48,354 nucleotides of DNA from Nocardia amikacinitolerans NBRC 108937 (GCF_001612615.1 NZ_BDAU01000015.1:1-48354); one strand, 5' to 3'; numbered from the stretch's first letter, positions 8,871 to 17,882 are shown. Made by a program: numbers and translations. Notes: a model not told the origin generated them from the sequence alone.

Positions 8871-10189
8871 TTGAGGAACCCTTCGTAATTTCGATTCATC
8901 AGCTGGCTTTCGATCTGCTTCACGGTGTCCAGGCCGACGCTCACCATGATCAGCACCGCGGTACCGCCGAACGGGAGGTTCTGGACGCCACCGGTGTTGC
9001 CGATATCGAGGAAGAGGTTCGGCAGGACTGCCACCAGACCGAGGTAGATGGAGCCGGGCAGGGTGATGCGGCTCAGGACGAAGTTCAGATAGTCGGCCGT
9101 CGGCTTACCGGGACGATACCCCGGGATGAAGCCACCGAACTTCTTCATCTCGTCGGCGCGTTCCTCCGGGTTGAAGGTGATCGCGACATAGAAGTAGGTG
9201 AAGAACACGATCAGGCCGAAGTAGATGGCGATGTACACCGGGTTGCTCGGGTTCACCAGGTACTTCTGAATGATCTCCTGCCACCAACTGGGGTCAGGGT
9301 TGTTCTGCGACGAGGTCAGCTGCGCGATCAGGTTGGGCAGATACAGCAGCGACGAAGCGAAGATGACCGGAATGACACCGGCCTGGTTGACCTTCAGCGG
9401 CAGGTAGGTCGAGGAGCCGCCGTACATCTTGCGGCCGACCACGCGCTTGGCGTACTGCACCGGAATGCGGCGCTGGCCCTGCTCGACGAAGATCACCGCG
9501 ACGATGATGGCGAAGGCGGCGGCGCACACCAGGCCGAAGACCAGACCGCCTCGGCTGTCCAGGATGGCCTTGCCCTCGGTGGGGATGCGCGCGGCGATGC
9601 CCGCGAAGATCAGCAGGGACATACCGTTGCCGACGCCGCGCTCGGTGATCTGCTCACCGAACCACATGACGAGCGCCGCACCGGCGGTCATCACGAGCAC
9701 GATGATGATCATGCCGAAGATGCTTGTGTCGGCGAGGATGTCCTGCTGGCAGCCCTGGAGCAGCTGGCCACGCGCGGCGAGGGCGACCAGACCGGTCGCT
9801 TGCAGCACGGCCAACGCGATCGACAGGTACCGCGTGTACTGCGTCATCTTCGTCTGGCCGGCTTGGCCTTCCTTGCGCAGTTCTTCGAACCGCGGGATGA
9901 CGACGGTGAGCAGCTGAATGATGATGCTGGCGGTGATGTACGGCATGATGCCGATCGCGAAGACCGACAACTGCAGCAGCGCACCACCGGAGAACAGATT
10001 GATGAGCTGGTAGATGCCTGCGTTCTCACCGCCGGAGACCAGGTCGACACATTCCTGGACGGCCTTGTAGTCCACGCCGGGCGACGGCAACGCGGCACCG
10101 GCACGGTACAGCGCGACCAACCCCAGCGTGAAGAGAATCTTCCGCCGTAAGTCCGGAGTCCGGAAGGCCGATACGAAGGCGGAAAGCAC
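8867..10189 (-). CDS. secY: Protein translocase subunit SecY
   Basis: A 440-residue membrane protein with about ten transmembrane helices that forms the central channel for Sec-dependent export. Recognisable parts are the N-terminal [18 protein letters not shown], the plug-region segment after [10 protein letters not shown], the cytoplasmic loop with [16 protein letters not shown] and the C-terminal [11 protein letters not shown] chose GTG at 10189 because a perfect AGGAGG lies 4 bases upstream on the coding strand; an upstream ATG at 10219 would add ten residues that the family lacks. A strong hairpin separates it from rplO, so secY-adk-map need their own promoter in 10200-10312. Confidence 0.96.
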   Translation of the reverse strand: MLSAFVSAFRTPDLRRKILFTLGLVALYRAGAALPSPGVDYKAVQECVDLVSGGENAGIYQLINLFSGGALLQLSVFAIGIMPYITASIIIQLLTVVIPRFEELRKEGQAGQTKMTQYTRYLSIALAVLQATGLVALAARGQLLQGCQQDILADTSIFGMIIIVLVMTAGAALVMWFGEQITERGVGNGMSLLIFAGIAARIPTEGKAILDSRGGLVFGLVCAAAFAIIVAVIFVEQGQRRIPVQYAKRVVGRKMYGGSSTYLPLKVNQAGVIPVIFASSLLYLPNLIAQLTSSQNNPDPSWWQEIIQKYLVNPSNPVYIAIYFGLIVFFTYFYVAITFNPEERADEMKKFGGFIPGYRPGKPTADYLNFVLSRITLPGSIYLGLVAVLPNLFLDIGNTGGVQNLPFGGTAVLIMVSVGLDTVKQIESQLMNRNYEGFLK

Positions 10190-10193
10190 AGAT

Positions 10194-10199
10194 CCTCCT
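10194..10199 (-). promoter_or_regulatory. Ribosome binding site fixing the secY start
   Basis: The plus-strand CCTCCT reads AGGAGG on the coding strand, 4 bases before the GTG at 10189. It supports the short SecY N-terminus. Confidence 0.75.
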
Positions 10200-10312
10200 G
10201 GCGCGAACGACATGGTCATGACATGGATGTTTCAGCTTGTCCGAGTTCCACGCGGAACAGGAGGACGCCGAAAACCATGACGAGGCTTGGCAGACAACAA
10301 TTGAACTCTAAC

Positions 10313-10351
10313 AGTGGCACCGGACGAGCTCGTCACTCGTCCGGTGCCACT
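10313..10351 (-). terminator. Strong hairpin between rplO and secY
   Basis: A perfect 16-bp stem (AGTGGCACCGGACGAG with its complement) encloses a 7-base loop, 16 bases after the rplO stop. There is no long T-run. It probably ends the rpsH-rplO transcript or strongly reduces read-through into secY. Confidence 0.75.
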
Positions 10352-10367
10352 GCTTGTCAGAGTACCG

Positions 10368-10811
10368 TCAGCCCAGCTCGGTGACAGTGCCACCGGCGGC
10401 GGTGATCTTCTCCTTGGCGGCGCCGGTCACCTTGTCGACGGTCACCTGGACCGCGACGCCGATCTCGCCGTCACCGAGAACCTTGACCAGCTGGTTCTTG
10501 CGGACCGCGCCCGCGGCGACCAGCTCGGCCTTGCCGATCTGCCCGCCCTCGGGGAACAGCTCGGCGATCTTGCCGACGTTCACGACCTGGTACTCGGTAC
10601 GGAACCGGTTCGTGAAGCCCTTGAGCTTGGGCAGCCGCATGTGCAGCGGCATCTGCCCACCCTCGAAGGCGGCGGGGACGTTCTTGCGAGCCTTGGTGCC
10701 CTTGGTACCGCGGCCCGCGGTCTTGCCCTTGGAGCCCTCACCGCGACCCACACGGGTCTTCTCGGTCTTGGCGCCGGGAGCCGGACGCAGGTGGTGCAAC
10801 TTGATGGTCAT
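10368..10811 (-). CDS. rplO: 50S ribosomal protein L15
   Basis: A 147-residue ribosomal protein of the large-subunit core. The start [15 protein letters not shown] is typical, followed by the Gly/Lys/Arg-rich extension ([17 protein letters not shown]) that threads into 23S rRNA, and [21 protein letters not shown] at 10811 is chosen over an in-frame upstream ATG at 10826, which overlaps rpmD and has no family support. It lies 1 base from rpmD and is followed by the hairpin at 10313-10351. Confidence 0.97.
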   Translation of the reverse strand: MTIKLHHLRPAPGAKTEKTRVGRGEGSKGKTAGRGTKGTKARKNVPAAFEGGQMPLHMRLPKLKGFTNRFRTEYQVVNVGKIAELFPEGGQIGKAELVAAGAVRKNQLVKVLGDGEIGVAVQVTVDKVTGAAKEKITAAGGTVTELG

Positions 10812-10812
10812 G

Positions 10813-10992
10813 TCAGACCTCCTCAACTGTCACGAGGTGGCGCACGACGTTGATCAGCCCGCGGTTCTGGGCGTTGTCCTCACGCACGACGGACTTGCGG
10901 ATGCCGCGCAGACCGAGGGTCCGCAGGCTGTCGCGCTGATTCTGCTTGGCGCCGATCGAACTCTTGATCTGGGTCACCTTGAGATCTGCCAT
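10813..10992 (-). CDS. rpmD: 50S ribosomal protein L30
   Basis: A 59-residue protein, [14 protein letters not shown] at the start and [11 protein letters not shown] at the end, with the conserved LRTLGLRGI segment. Length and position between rpsE and rplO fit L30. The stop is one base before the rplO ATG; the start is 2 bases after the rpsE stop. Confidence 0.95.
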   Translation of the reverse strand: MADLKVTQIKSSIGAKQNQRDSLRTLGLRGIRKSVVREDNAQNRGLINVVRHLVTVEEV

Positions 10993-10994
10993 GG

Positions 10995-11642
10995 TCAGGC
11001 TCCCTGTCCCGCACGCGCACGCAGCATGCCCGCCGGAGCGACGTCCTCGAGGGGCAGGCCACGACGGGCCGCGACCTCTTCCGGACGCTGCAGCTGCTTG
11101 AGCGCGGCCACCGTCGCGTGCACGACGTTGATCGCGTTGTCGCTACCGAGCGACTTGGCCAGAATGTCGTGAATGCCAGCGCATTCCAGCACGGCACGAG
11201 CCGCGCCACCGGCGATCACACCGGTACCGGGGGAAGCCGGGCGCAGCATGACCACGCCGGCCGCCGCCTCACCCTGAACCGGGTGGGTGATGGTCGAGCC
11301 GATCATCGGGACGCGGAAGAAGCCCTTGCGAGCCTCCTCGACGCCCTTCTGGATGGCCGCGGGAACTTCCTTGGCCTTGCCGTAGCCGACGCCGACCAGA
11401 CCGTTGCCGTCGCCGACGATCACGAGGGCGGTGAAGCTGAAGCGACGACCACCCTTCACGACCTTGGAGACGCGGTTGATCGCGACGACGCGCTCGAGCT
11501 GGTTCTTCTCGGCCGCGTTGTCCCGACGGTCGCCGCCACCGCGACGATCGCCACCGCGACGATCGCCGCGGCCGCCCTCGGGGTTGCTGCCATTCTGTCC
11601 GGCGGGTCCGTTTCCGCCGTCACGCCGCTGACGTCCCGGCAT
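10995..11642 (-). CDS. rpsE: 30S ribosomal protein S5
   Basis: A 215-residue protein of the small subunit involved in decoding fidelity and mRNA entry. The double-stranded-RNA-binding N-domain ([21 protein letters not shown]) and the C-domain ([19 protein letters not shown]) are clear. It is longer than enterobacterial S5 (166) because of a ~45-residue Gly/Arg-rich N-terminal tail ([16 protein letters not shown]), as seen in related Actinobacteria. It sits in canonical order between rplR and rpmD. Confidence 0.97.
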   Translation of the reverse strand: MPGRQRRDGGNGPAGQNGSNPEGGRGDRRGGDRRGGGDRRDNAAEKNQLERVVAINRVSKVVKGGRRFSFTALVIVGDGNGLVGVGYGKAKEVPAAIQKGVEEARKGFFRVPMIGSTITHPVQGEAAAGVVMLRPASPGTGVIAGGAARAVLECAGIHDILAKSLGSDNAINVVHATVAALKQLQRPEEVAARRGLPLEDVAPAGMLRARAGQGA

Positions 11643-11673
11643 CAGACGTTCCTTCCGTTCGCAATCTTCATCA

Positions 11674-12081
11674 TCAGAACTTCAACCCGCCTTCGCGAGC
11701 GGCATCGGCCAGAGCGGCGATGCGGCCGTGGTAGTCGTGGCCACCACGGTCGAACACGACGGCCTCGACACCGGCAGCCTTGGCGCGGGCGGCGATCAGC
11801 TCGCCGACCTTCTTGCCCTTGGCGGTTTTGTCGCCCTCCACCGCGCGCACGTCGGCCTCGATCGAGGACGCGGCGGCGATGGTCTTGCCGAGCGAGTCGT
11901 CGACCAGCTGCGCGTGCAGGTGGCGCGAGGAGCGGTTGACCACCAGGCGCGGACGCTCGGTGGTGCCGGCGACCTTCTTGCGCAGGCGGAAGTGACGACG
12001 CGTCTTCGACAGACGACGCTGGGTCGAGGAGTCCTTGCCCAGCGGGATGCGCTTGGCCTTCTGGTTTTCGGTTTGCGCCAT
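11674..12081 (-). CDS. rplR: 50S ribosomal protein L18
   Basis: A 135-residue protein that binds 5S rRNA. Conserved segments are [35 protein letters not shown], and the C-terminal [26 protein letters not shown] split by a Gly-rich turn. ATG at 12081 (MAQTENQ) is chosen; ATG at 12087 would overlap the rplF stop by 4 bases and is also possible. Confidence 0.96.
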   Translation of the reverse strand: MAQTENQKAKRIPLGKDSSTQRRLSKTRRHFRLRKKVAGTTERPRLVVNRSSRHLHAQLVDDSLGKTIAAASSIEADVRAVEGDKTAKGKKVGELIAARAKAAGVEAVVFDRGGHDYHGRIAALADAAREGGLKF

Positions 12082-12083
12082 GA

Positions 12084-12623
12084 TCACTTACCCGTCTTTC
12101 CGACCTTGCGGCGAACGACCTCGCCTGCGTAGCGGATGCCCTTGCCCTTGTACGGGTCGGGCTTGCGCAGGCCGTGGATGACCGCCGAAATCTGGCCGAC
12201 CTTCTGCTTGTCGATTCCGGACACGGAGAACTTGGTGGGCGATTCCACCGCGAAGGTGATGCCCTCGGGAGCCTCGACGGGCACCGGGTGGCTGTAGCCG
12301 AGCGCGAACTCGAGGTTCGAGCCCTTGGCCTGCACGCGGTAACCGACGCCGAAGATTTCCATCTTCTTCTCGTAGCCCTTGGTCACGCCCTCGATCATGT
12401 TCGAGATCAGCGTGCGGGTCAGGCCGTGCAGCGAGCGGTTGCGGCGCTCGTCGTTCGGGCGGACGACCTCGAGCTGGCCGTCTTCGCCGCGGGCGACGGT
12501 GATCGGCTCGGCGACCACGTGCGACAGGGTGCCCTTGGGACCCTTCACCGACACGTTCTGGCCGTCGATGGTCACCTCGACACCGGACGGAACTGCGATG
12601 GGCTTCTTACCAATACGCGACAT
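12084..12623 (-). CDS. rplF: 50S ribosomal protein L6
   Basis: A 179-residue protein near the factor-binding site of the large subunit. [17 protein letters not shown] opens the protein, and the C-terminal signature around [14 protein letters not shown] is intact. Two similar L6 repeats are expected. It lies 14 bases after rpsH. Confidence 0.97.
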   Translation of the reverse strand: MSRIGKKPIAVPSGVEVTIDGQNVSVKGPKGTLSHVVAEPITVARGEDGQLEVVRPNDERRNRSLHGLTRTLISNMIEGVTKGYEKKMEIFGVGYRVQAKGSNLEFALGYSHPVPVEAPEGITFAVESPTKFSVSGIDKQKVGQISAVIHGLRKPDPYKGKGIRYAGEVVRRKVGKTGK

Positions 12624-12637
12624 TGTCCTGACCTCCC

Positions 12638-13036
12638 TTACCAGACGTAAGCGAGGACTTCGCCGCCCACGCCGCTCTGTGCCGCCTGCTTGTCGGTCAG
12701 CAGACCCTGCGACGTGGAGATGATGGCCACGCCGAGGCCGCCCAGGACCTTGGGCAGGTTGGTGGATTTCGCGTACACACGCAGACCGGGCTTGGAGACG
12801 CGGCGCACGCCGGCGAGGCTGCGCTCACGGCTCGGGCCGTACTTGAGGTCGACGATGAGCGTCTTGCCCACCTGCGCGTCCTCGGTCCGGTAGTCGGCGA
12901 TGTAACCCTCGCGCTTGAGGATCTCGGCGATGTTCGCCTTGAGCTTCGAGTGCGGAGCCTTCACCTGATCGTGGTACGCCGAGTTGGCGTTGCGCAGACG
13001 GGTCAGGAAGTCTGCGATCGGATCAGTCATGGTCAT
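12638..13036 (-). CDS. rpsH: 30S ribosomal protein S8
   Basis: A 132-residue 16S-rRNA-binding protein, also a translational repressor of the spc operon in other bacteria. The start [17 protein letters not shown] and the C-terminal [13 protein letters not shown] and GGEVLAYVW are diagnostic. ATG at 13036 or the second ATG at 13030 may be used. In most Actinobacteria rpsH directly follows rpsN; here 6.7 kb separates them and rpsH is the first gene of its own transcription unit. Confidence 0.97.
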   Translation of the reverse strand: MTMTDPIADFLTRLRNANSAYHDQVKAPHSKLKANIAEILKREGYIADYRTEDAQVGKTLIVDLKYGPSRERSLAGVRRVSKPGLRVYAKSTNLPKVLGGLGVAIISTSQGLLTDKQAAQSGVGGEVLAYVW

Positions 13037-13130
13037 AGTTCGACCTCGACACCTTTCTCGCTGCGGTTCCCATACAGCACCCGCGCGCCCGGAAGCGCGC
13101 CAATGGTGGGCCTACAACAATTCGGCTGGT

Positions 13131-13152
13131 CCGGTCGGCAACTGCCGACCGG
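13131..13152. promoter_or_regulatory. Hairpin in the rpsH leader / downstream of the second mazF
   Basis: A perfect 10-bp stem (CCGGTCGGCA and complement) with a 2-base core. It lies in the predicted ~170-base leader of rpsH, about 95 bases before the start codon, so it may act in leader regulation. It could instead be a leftover terminator of the mazF-like gene ending at 13290. Confidence 0.4.
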
Positions 13153-13200
13153 CGGGGTACGTATCGCCCGGATCGGTACACATGCGGACATGGAGGTGCC

Positions 13201-13248
13201 CAGGCAACCGCTCTAGTGTAGGCAATGGGCTGACCAGGACAAAATCGG
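13201..13248 (-). promoter_or_regulatory. Promoter of the rpsH ribosomal unit
   Basis: On the coding strand a -10-like TACACT (13215-13220) follows a TTTGTC-like -35 with about 17 bases between. The bases around it (CAGGCAACCG, TCTAGTGTA and AAATCGGGG on the plus strand) nearly repeat those of the rplN promoter at 21325-21378. Assignment is by this similarity and position. Confidence 0.6.
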
Positions 13249-13289
13249 GGTCGGACGACCCGAGCGACACCGGCCTACTTCAGCTAGCG

Positions 13290-13610
13290 CTAGAGAAGAC
13301 CGAGTTTCAACATCAGACCGCGATCCAGGTCAGCGAGTTCCGCAGCATCCAAACTGCCCTTGAAATCTCCGAGTCGTTCCGGGGCGACGGTGTAGATTTG
13401 GTCCGTCAGCACCCGGGTACGAACCCCGTCGAACTCGATCTCCGGCCGATATACAGCCGGACCAGCGCTGGTCGAGGTGAGCGCGACGATTACAGTGCTC
13501 GCCGGGAACCTGTCGGACTGGATGATCACCGCGTAACGCTTGCCTTGCTGTTCATGGCCGCGCCCACCGGGCAGGGTTTTGATCTCATAGATCGCGCCCC
13601 GAAAGATCAT
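13290..13610 (-). CDS. mazF: MazF-family toxin, second copy
   Basis: A 106-residue protein beginning MIFRGAIYEIKTLPG. MazF-fold features are KRYAVIIQSD, VIVALTSTSAG and LTDQIYTVAPERLGDF, the last matching the dimer-interface strand and helix. It is clearly different from the copy at 6881-7228. The start overlaps its antitoxin by 4 bases. It sits at the left edge of the accessory segment that splits the ribosomal operon, on the same strand as the ribosomal genes. Confidence 0.85.
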   Translation of the reverse strand: MIFRGAIYEIKTLPGGRGHEQQGKRYAVIIQSDRFPASTVIVALTSTSAGPAVYRPEIEFDGVRTRVLTDQIYTVAPERLGDFKGSLDAAELADLDRGLMLKLGLL

Positions 13611-13831
13611 GCGACGCCCATGAACCGCTGAATGGCGAGCATCTCGGCTTGATCGTCCGGATCCACAGCGAGCCGCTCTGCGTCAGCGGCGGCCTGCTCC
13701 AAGAGAAGTTCTTTATAAGTGCGCAGCAGCGCATAGCGGACCGCCTCTGAACGGGTCCGGCCCGAGTTCGCCGTCAGCTTGGCCAGAGCGGTCTCCATGG
13801 CCTCATCGGTGCGTACATTCAGCGTTCCCAT
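13607..13831 (-). CDS. mazE: Ribbon-helix-helix antitoxin, second copy
   Basis: A 74-residue protein. MGTLNVRTDEAMETALAKL plus GRTRSEAVRYALLRTYKEL form a ribbon-helix-helix domain of the CopG/VapB/MazE sort. The C-terminal tail is acidic and likely binds the toxin. It precedes and overlaps the mazF-like gene. A 21-bp inverted repeat starts 9 bases upstream of the start codon. Confidence 0.83.
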   Translation of the reverse strand: MGTLNVRTDEAMETALAKLTANSGRTRSEAVRYALLRTYKELLLEQAAADAERLAVDPDDQAEMLAIQRFMGVA

Positions 13832-13839
13832 CTACCCAC

Positions 13840-13860
13840 TGTAACACAAATTGTGTCACA
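13840..13860. promoter_or_regulatory. Palindromic operator candidate of the second mazEF-like pair
   Basis: TGTAACACAA and TTGTGTCACA form 10-bp arms around one A, with a single mismatch. It is AT-rich against the local background and lies 9 bases before the antitoxin ATG, so autorepression by the antitoxin is likely. Confidence 0.55.
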
Positions 13861-14392
13861 TCGGCCTCGGGGAACGGTTTCGAAGCGCCGGAAACGGCTG
13901 CGGATCGCATAGAGATCGAAGCGGCTCCGCCACCATGCACCGAACAAGCGATCTGCAACGGCGGCGAGTTCGCCGAATTATTCTGTGCGACAACATCTTC
14001 GCCGATTCTTTGGCTTCGCGGAGTAGCTCGATCACGTAGCGAGCCCATCGTGGGTTCATCAGATACCCTGGGGCTCAACCGAACTCAGTCGCCATGCACT
14101 GTCGGCCGGAGACGGTTCTCGGCGGACGGCTTTCCGAGGATCGTGACCGCCCGATGCCGAGGAACGGTTGCATCGCCGTCGCCTAAAAGGCGGCGCATCC
14201 GACGACGAGGTCGGCGCCGCCATCGGAGCCGGCATACGAACACAGCAGCCAGGCGCAGCAAAGAGGTGCAATACATGCTGGTCAGTGAGGGTTCTCTCCG
14301 GCTTCGTCGCTACCCGCGTACAGCACCGCGGCAGAGCGGGGATCGGCGAAGCGAGCCGACCGGCGCGACGCCACTGAACAGATGACGGTGCA
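13861..14392. other. Intergenic region upstream of the protease-transporter-P450 operon
   Basis: About 530 bases between the divergent mazE and the ImmA/IrrE-like gene. Only a GC-rich hairpin at about 14189-14221 (GGCGGCGC pairing with GCGCCGCC) stands out. A short frame at 14275-14385 (about 36 codons) ends just before the protease gene and could be a leader peptide, but has no supporting feature. No regulator gene is visible. Confidence 0.4.
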
Positions 14393-14899
14393 GTGGACCG
14401 ACTGACCGCCGAATTCGAAGAGCTGGCCCGCGTCGTCGCGATTCCCTACCCATGGGACACCTCGGCATATGTCGCCCGCGTGGCCGAGTACCGAGGGCGC
14501 CCGATCCACCTGTGCGCGATCGATTCCGATGCTTTGGCGGGAACAGGTTGCGGCACCGGGTCCGGACTGTGGATCGCCCGTGAGCACGACGACGTCATCA
14601 TGTACGGCGGCGAGACACCGTGGCACAACGACCAGATCATCGCCCACGAGATCGGGCACATGCTGCTCGGACACGGCGCCGACACCGACACCGCCGACGC
14701 CGCCGACCTCCCCTTGCACGAACTGATGCCGTCACTGTCGGCCGAAGCGATACGCAGCGTGCTGCGACGCGACGACTACGGCAGCGATCGTGAGCACGAC
14801 GCCGAAGCCTTCGCCGACCTGCTGATGGTCCACGCAATGCTGCCCCGCCGGCGCGCGAGCCGGTTACGGTCGACCTTCTTTCGCGCACGGCACCGGTGA
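14393..14899 (+). CDS. ImmA/IrrE-like metallopeptidase
   Basis: A 168-residue soluble protein with the zinc-binding HEIGH motif at residues 85-89 in the context IIAHEIGHMLLGH, preceded by a DDVIMYG-type strand. A distal acidic stretch (REHDAEAFADLLM) fits the third ligand region (E-x-x-A-x-x-F-A) of ImmA/IrrE peptidases. Relatives cleave repressors to switch on mobile elements or stress genes. Start is GTG at 14393. It begins a tight plus-strand operon: the stop is 1 base before the membrane protein and the P450 follows. No helix-turn-helix repressor target is adjacent, so the substrate is unknown. Confidence 0.82.
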   Translation: MDRLTAEFEELARVVAIPYPWDTSAYVARVAEYRGRPIHLCAIDSDALAGTGCGTGSGLWIAREHDDVIMYGGETPWHNDQIIAHEIGHMLLGHGADTDTADAADLPLHELMPSLSAEAIRSVLRRDDYGSDREHDAEAFADLLMVHAMLPRRRASRLRSTFFRARHR

Positions 14900-14900
14900 G

Positions 14901-16076
14901 ATGACCTCCCCGATACCGGCGTACCTCACCGTGCCCATGATCGCGGGCATCGTCCTGACCATGATCGGTCGGTGGTCGCTGCTGCGCGACACCATCGTCG
15001 ACCGGCTGATCAACCGTGCCATCGGCGCGTCGCTGGTCGGCATGCTGCTGCGCGAGTCGTGGTTCGAGCAAGCCCTGACCTCGGCACTTCCCGGTGACGA
15101 CGACACCGTTGTACACCTCGCCCGGCAGCTCTCGTTCGGCGCGATCTTGCTCATCGTGTCCAACATCTACGGCATAGCGAAGCTGTGGGACGGTGCGGAT
15201 CCGGACAGAGCCTGGCAAAGACAGCGTCGCTACGACTTGGTCGTCGCCACCGCAACCGTCACGATCCTCATCGCCGGAACACCGGCACGCCGCGCGAATC
15301 TACTGGTGGACCAGCTTCTCGGCTGGCCGACCGTAGTGCTCTGGATCGTGTTCTGCCTGCCCGTGGGTATCACCGCCGTACTCGTCGGCAGGATCTGCAT
15401 GCGGGAGATGCTGACCGGAGACATCACCCGCCAGGAACGTGTGGTCTTCATCGTCATCTTGTGCACCGCCGTCGCCCTGGGGCTCGACGCGGGCAGCATC
15501 GTCATCGAGACGATCGGATGCGTGCTGACAGATCACCCGGTCCTCGATCCCGAAATGCGCCGCAAGGCTTGGTCCTTCGCCACCGCGACCTTCTTCGCGG
15601 TCAGCGTCTCGGCTATCCCCATGATCAGCACGCTCACCACGCGTCTCGGCTGCGATCGCACCGGCCGTTACCTTCGACGGCTGCGGCCACTGTGGAGCGA
15701 CCTGACCGCCGCCGTACCCGAGGTCGTGCTCACCACCACGGCCCGAGGTCCGCTGGACCCCGCGATCCAGCTCCACCGCATGACGATGGAGATTCGCGAC
15801 AGCCTGTTGCACCTGCGCCGCTACGTCACCATCGATGCGGCCGACTACCACGATCCGCAGGTCTATACCCGCCGCATCGCCGAGGCCATCACCGCGAAGA
15901 CCACCGGCCGACCGCCCGTCGACAGCGCCGCGAAACCCGAGAACCGAGCGCAACCCGGCGTCCGGGACCTCGAGGCCGAGCTCCACGAACTGCTCGCGCT
16001 CGCACACGCATGGTCGCGGGTCCGCGGCCTGATCGCCACCCATGGCCCGCGGCGCGACGCGTCGCGGGCCCGATAG
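14901..16076 (+). CDS. Seven-helix membrane protein, DUF6545/MAB_1171c-like putative transporter
   Basis: A 391-residue protein. About seven hydrophobic helices lie in the first ~250 residues (for example VPMIAGIVLTMIGRW, LWIVFCLPVGITAVLVG, FFAVSVSAIPMIS). A cytoplasmic C-terminal domain follows, with RLRPLWSDLTAAVPEVVL at about 262-279 and RMTMEIRDSLLHLRRY at about 293-308. These motifs match the actinobacterial family annotated as DUF6545 or MAB_1171c putative transporter, whose function is not established. Three paralogues occur at 23846-24934, 27612-28664 and 28741-29796. It starts 1 base after the protease stop and ends 8 bases before the P450. A receptor role is as compatible with this layout as transport. 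Confidence 0.8.
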   Translation: MTSPIPAYLTVPMIAGIVLTMIGRWSLLRDTIVDRLINRAIGASLVGMLLRESWFEQALTSALPGDDDTVVHLARQLSFGAILLIVSNIYGIAKLWDGADPDRAWQRQRRYDLVVATATVTILIAGTPARRANLLVDQLLGWPTVVLWIVFCLPVGITAVLVGRICMREMLTGDITRQERVVFIVILCTAVALGLDAGSIVIETIGCVLTDHPVLDPEMRRKAWSFATATFFAVSVSAIPMISTLTTRLGCDRTGRYLRRLRPLWSDLTAAVPEVVLTTTARGPLDPAIQLHRMTMEIRDSLLHLRRYVTIDAADYHDPQVYTRRIAEAITAKTTGRPPVDSAAKPENRAQPGVRDLEAELHELLALAHAWSRVRGLIATHGPRRDASRAR

Positions 16077-16084
16077 GAGTTGCC

Positions 16085-17497
16085 ATGGCAGTTCGCACGC
16101 CCTCGACCACCGAGTCCAGAGCTCCGCTTCCGCATCCGCGGTGGCGGTTGCCGGTGGTCGGCGATCTGCTCACCACCGACCCGGTCAAGCCCACCCAGAT
16201 GTCGATGCGTGATGCGCAGACGCTCGGGCCTATCTTCGAGCGAAGGATCATGGACTGGCCCATGATCGTTGTCTCCGGCGCCGACCTGATCGCCGAGATC
16301 AACGACGAGAAGAACTGGACCAAGCACGTCGGGGTGCTTTTCAAGAAGATCCGGCCCGTCGCCCGTGACGGCCTGTTCACCGCGTACAACAGCGAGCCGA
16401 ACTGGCAGAAGGCCCACAACATCCTCGCCCCCTCCTTCACCAAGGAGGCCATGATCGGTTATCACGACACGATGAACGCGGTGGCCGGGGACCTGATCGC
16501 CTACTGGGCTTCGCGCCGGGGCCAGTGGGTCGACGTCGCGGAGGACATGAACCGCTTCACCCTCGAGGTCATCAGCAAGTGCGGATTCGACTTCACCTTC
16601 GACTCGTTCACCCGCGATAAGACCCACCCGTTCGTGGCGACCATGTTGCGGGGACTGCGGTACATCAACAGCAACGCCAACCTTCCGCCGTTCATCCAGA
16701 AGACCATCGGCCGCCCCGCCGCCGTCCAGCACAAACGCGACATCGCCTACGTCCACAAGGTCGTCGACGAGATCATCGCCACCCGAAAGTCCAGCGGCAC
16801 GGTCGGCAAGCACGGTGACCTGCTCGACCGCATGCTCACGGTTCCGGACCCCGAGACCGGCGAGAACCTCGACGACCTGAACATCCGCAATCAGATCCTG
16901 ACCTTCCTCGTGGCCGGACACGAGACCAGCGCGGGCGTGCTCGCCTTCGCGCTCTACGAGATCGCACGCAATCCCGAGATCGCCGCGAAGGCACGCAAGG
17001 AGCTGGCCGAGCGATTCCCCGGCCAGACCCACCCGACGATCGCATTCGACGACGTCGCGAAACTGCGGTACATCCGGCGCATTGTCGACGAGACCCTGCG
17101 GCTGTGGCCGATCGCGCCGGGTTACTTCCGGGAGGCTCGCCACGACGTGGTCATCGGCGACGGCCGCTACCACTTCAAGGCCGGTGAGTGGGTTCTGGTC
17201 CTGACACTCCAGGCCCACCGGGACAAAGCGGTGTGGGGCGAGGACGCCGAGGAATTCGATCCGGACCGCTGGCTACCCGGCCGCCAGCGCGACCAGCGCG
17301 CCTACAAGCCCTTCGGCACCGGGTTACGCGCCTGCATCGGCCGCCAGTTCGCCTACCACGAAGTGATGCTCGCCCTGGCCCACCTCCTGCACGCATTCGA
17401 CTTCGAGCACGACCCCGGCTACAAGCTCGACATCAAGGAGCAGATCACGCTCAAGCCTTCGGGATTCGAGCTACGGGTGGCGCCCCGCGCCAGCTGA
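16085..17497 (+). CDS. Cytochrome P450, CYP102-like heme protein without fused reductase
   Basis: A 470-residue monooxygenase. The oxygen-binding I-helix AGHETS is at about residue 277, the ExxR motif (DETLR) at about 335, and the heme Cys is residue 417 in FGTGLRACIGRQFA. Segments such as ARDGLFTAYNSEPNWQKAHN and LDIKEQITLKPSGF closely resemble the heme domain of the fatty-acid hydroxylase P450 BM3. BM3 carries a fused reductase of about 580 residues; here the protein ends right after the heme domain, so a separate electron donor is needed. ATG at 16085 is preceded by AGGAG, which overlaps the stop region of the membrane protein gene. The same frame stays open far upstream without coding signal. 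Substrate probably lipid-like, by inference. Confidence 0.93.
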   Translation: MAVRTPSTTESRAPLPHPRWRLPVVGDLLTTDPVKPTQMSMRDAQTLGPIFERRIMDWPMIVVSGADLIAEINDEKNWTKHVGVLFKKIRPVARDGLFTAYNSEPNWQKAHNILAPSFTKEAMIGYHDTMNAVAGDLIAYWASRRGQWVDVAEDMNRFTLEVISKCGFDFTFDSFTRDKTHPFVATMLRGLRYINSNANLPPFIQKTIGRPAAVQHKRDIAYVHKVVDEIIATRKSSGTVGKHGDLLDRMLTVPDPETGENLDDLNIRNQILTFLVAGHETSAGVLAFALYEIARNPEIAAKARKELAERFPGQTHPTIAFDDVAKLRYIRRIVDETLRLWPIAPGYFREARHDVVIGDGRYHFKAGEWVLVLTLQAHRDKAVWGEDAEEFDPDRWLPGRQRDQRAYKPFGTGLRACIGRQFAYHEVMLALAHLLHAFDFEHDPGYKLDIKEQITLKPSGFELRVAPRAS

Positions 17498-17549
17498 AAC
17501 CCTCCAAGCCTGCGCCATCGCCGTGGGCGAGAGTTCAGGCGACCGCCTC

Positions 17550-17630
17550 CTAGCGAGTCGGTCGGCGGGGCACCGGGTGGCTGGGATCCGAGGTTCGCGT
17601 GCCGCCGTCCGGACTGGCGGGGCAGCGTTC
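17550..17630 (-). pseudogene. Duplicated 3' end of the fic gene
   Basis: The last 26 codons before the stop at 17550 read ER..ASPDGGTRTSDPSHPVPRRPTR in outline. The fic gene at 18294-18374 ends ER..ASPDGDTRTSEPNRPVPRRPSR. About two thirds of the residues are identical and the DNA is also similar. The rest of the frame upstream (to 17909) is unlike Fic. This is best read as a remnant of a duplicated or recombined fic 3' end. Confidence 0.6.
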
Positions 17631-17882
17631 AGAATTCGAGCTCATCCCAGGGGATATGGATATGTCGAGATCGATTCCGTGCGACTTCCCGGCCATCCAT
17701 TTGCCGATCAGGAGGTAATTGGCTGGGTGCAGAGGCCGTACGCCCGGCGGAAGTTGTCCATGAGTGGTCCCCAGCGCATAGGCATGGACATAGCGGATCG
17801 CGCTGCGATTCGCTCGATCTGCGGACTCGGCATAAGCGCCATCGTAATCCAGGGGGCGAGTAGCGAACTGCGCATCGAACGC

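Noticed and set aside
15185..16084. 300-codon upstream extension in frame with the P450
   Set aside because: It overlaps the membrane protein gene in another frame, is Arg/Pro/His-rich and lacks P450 features; AGGAG before ATG 16085 and the family N-terminus fix the start.
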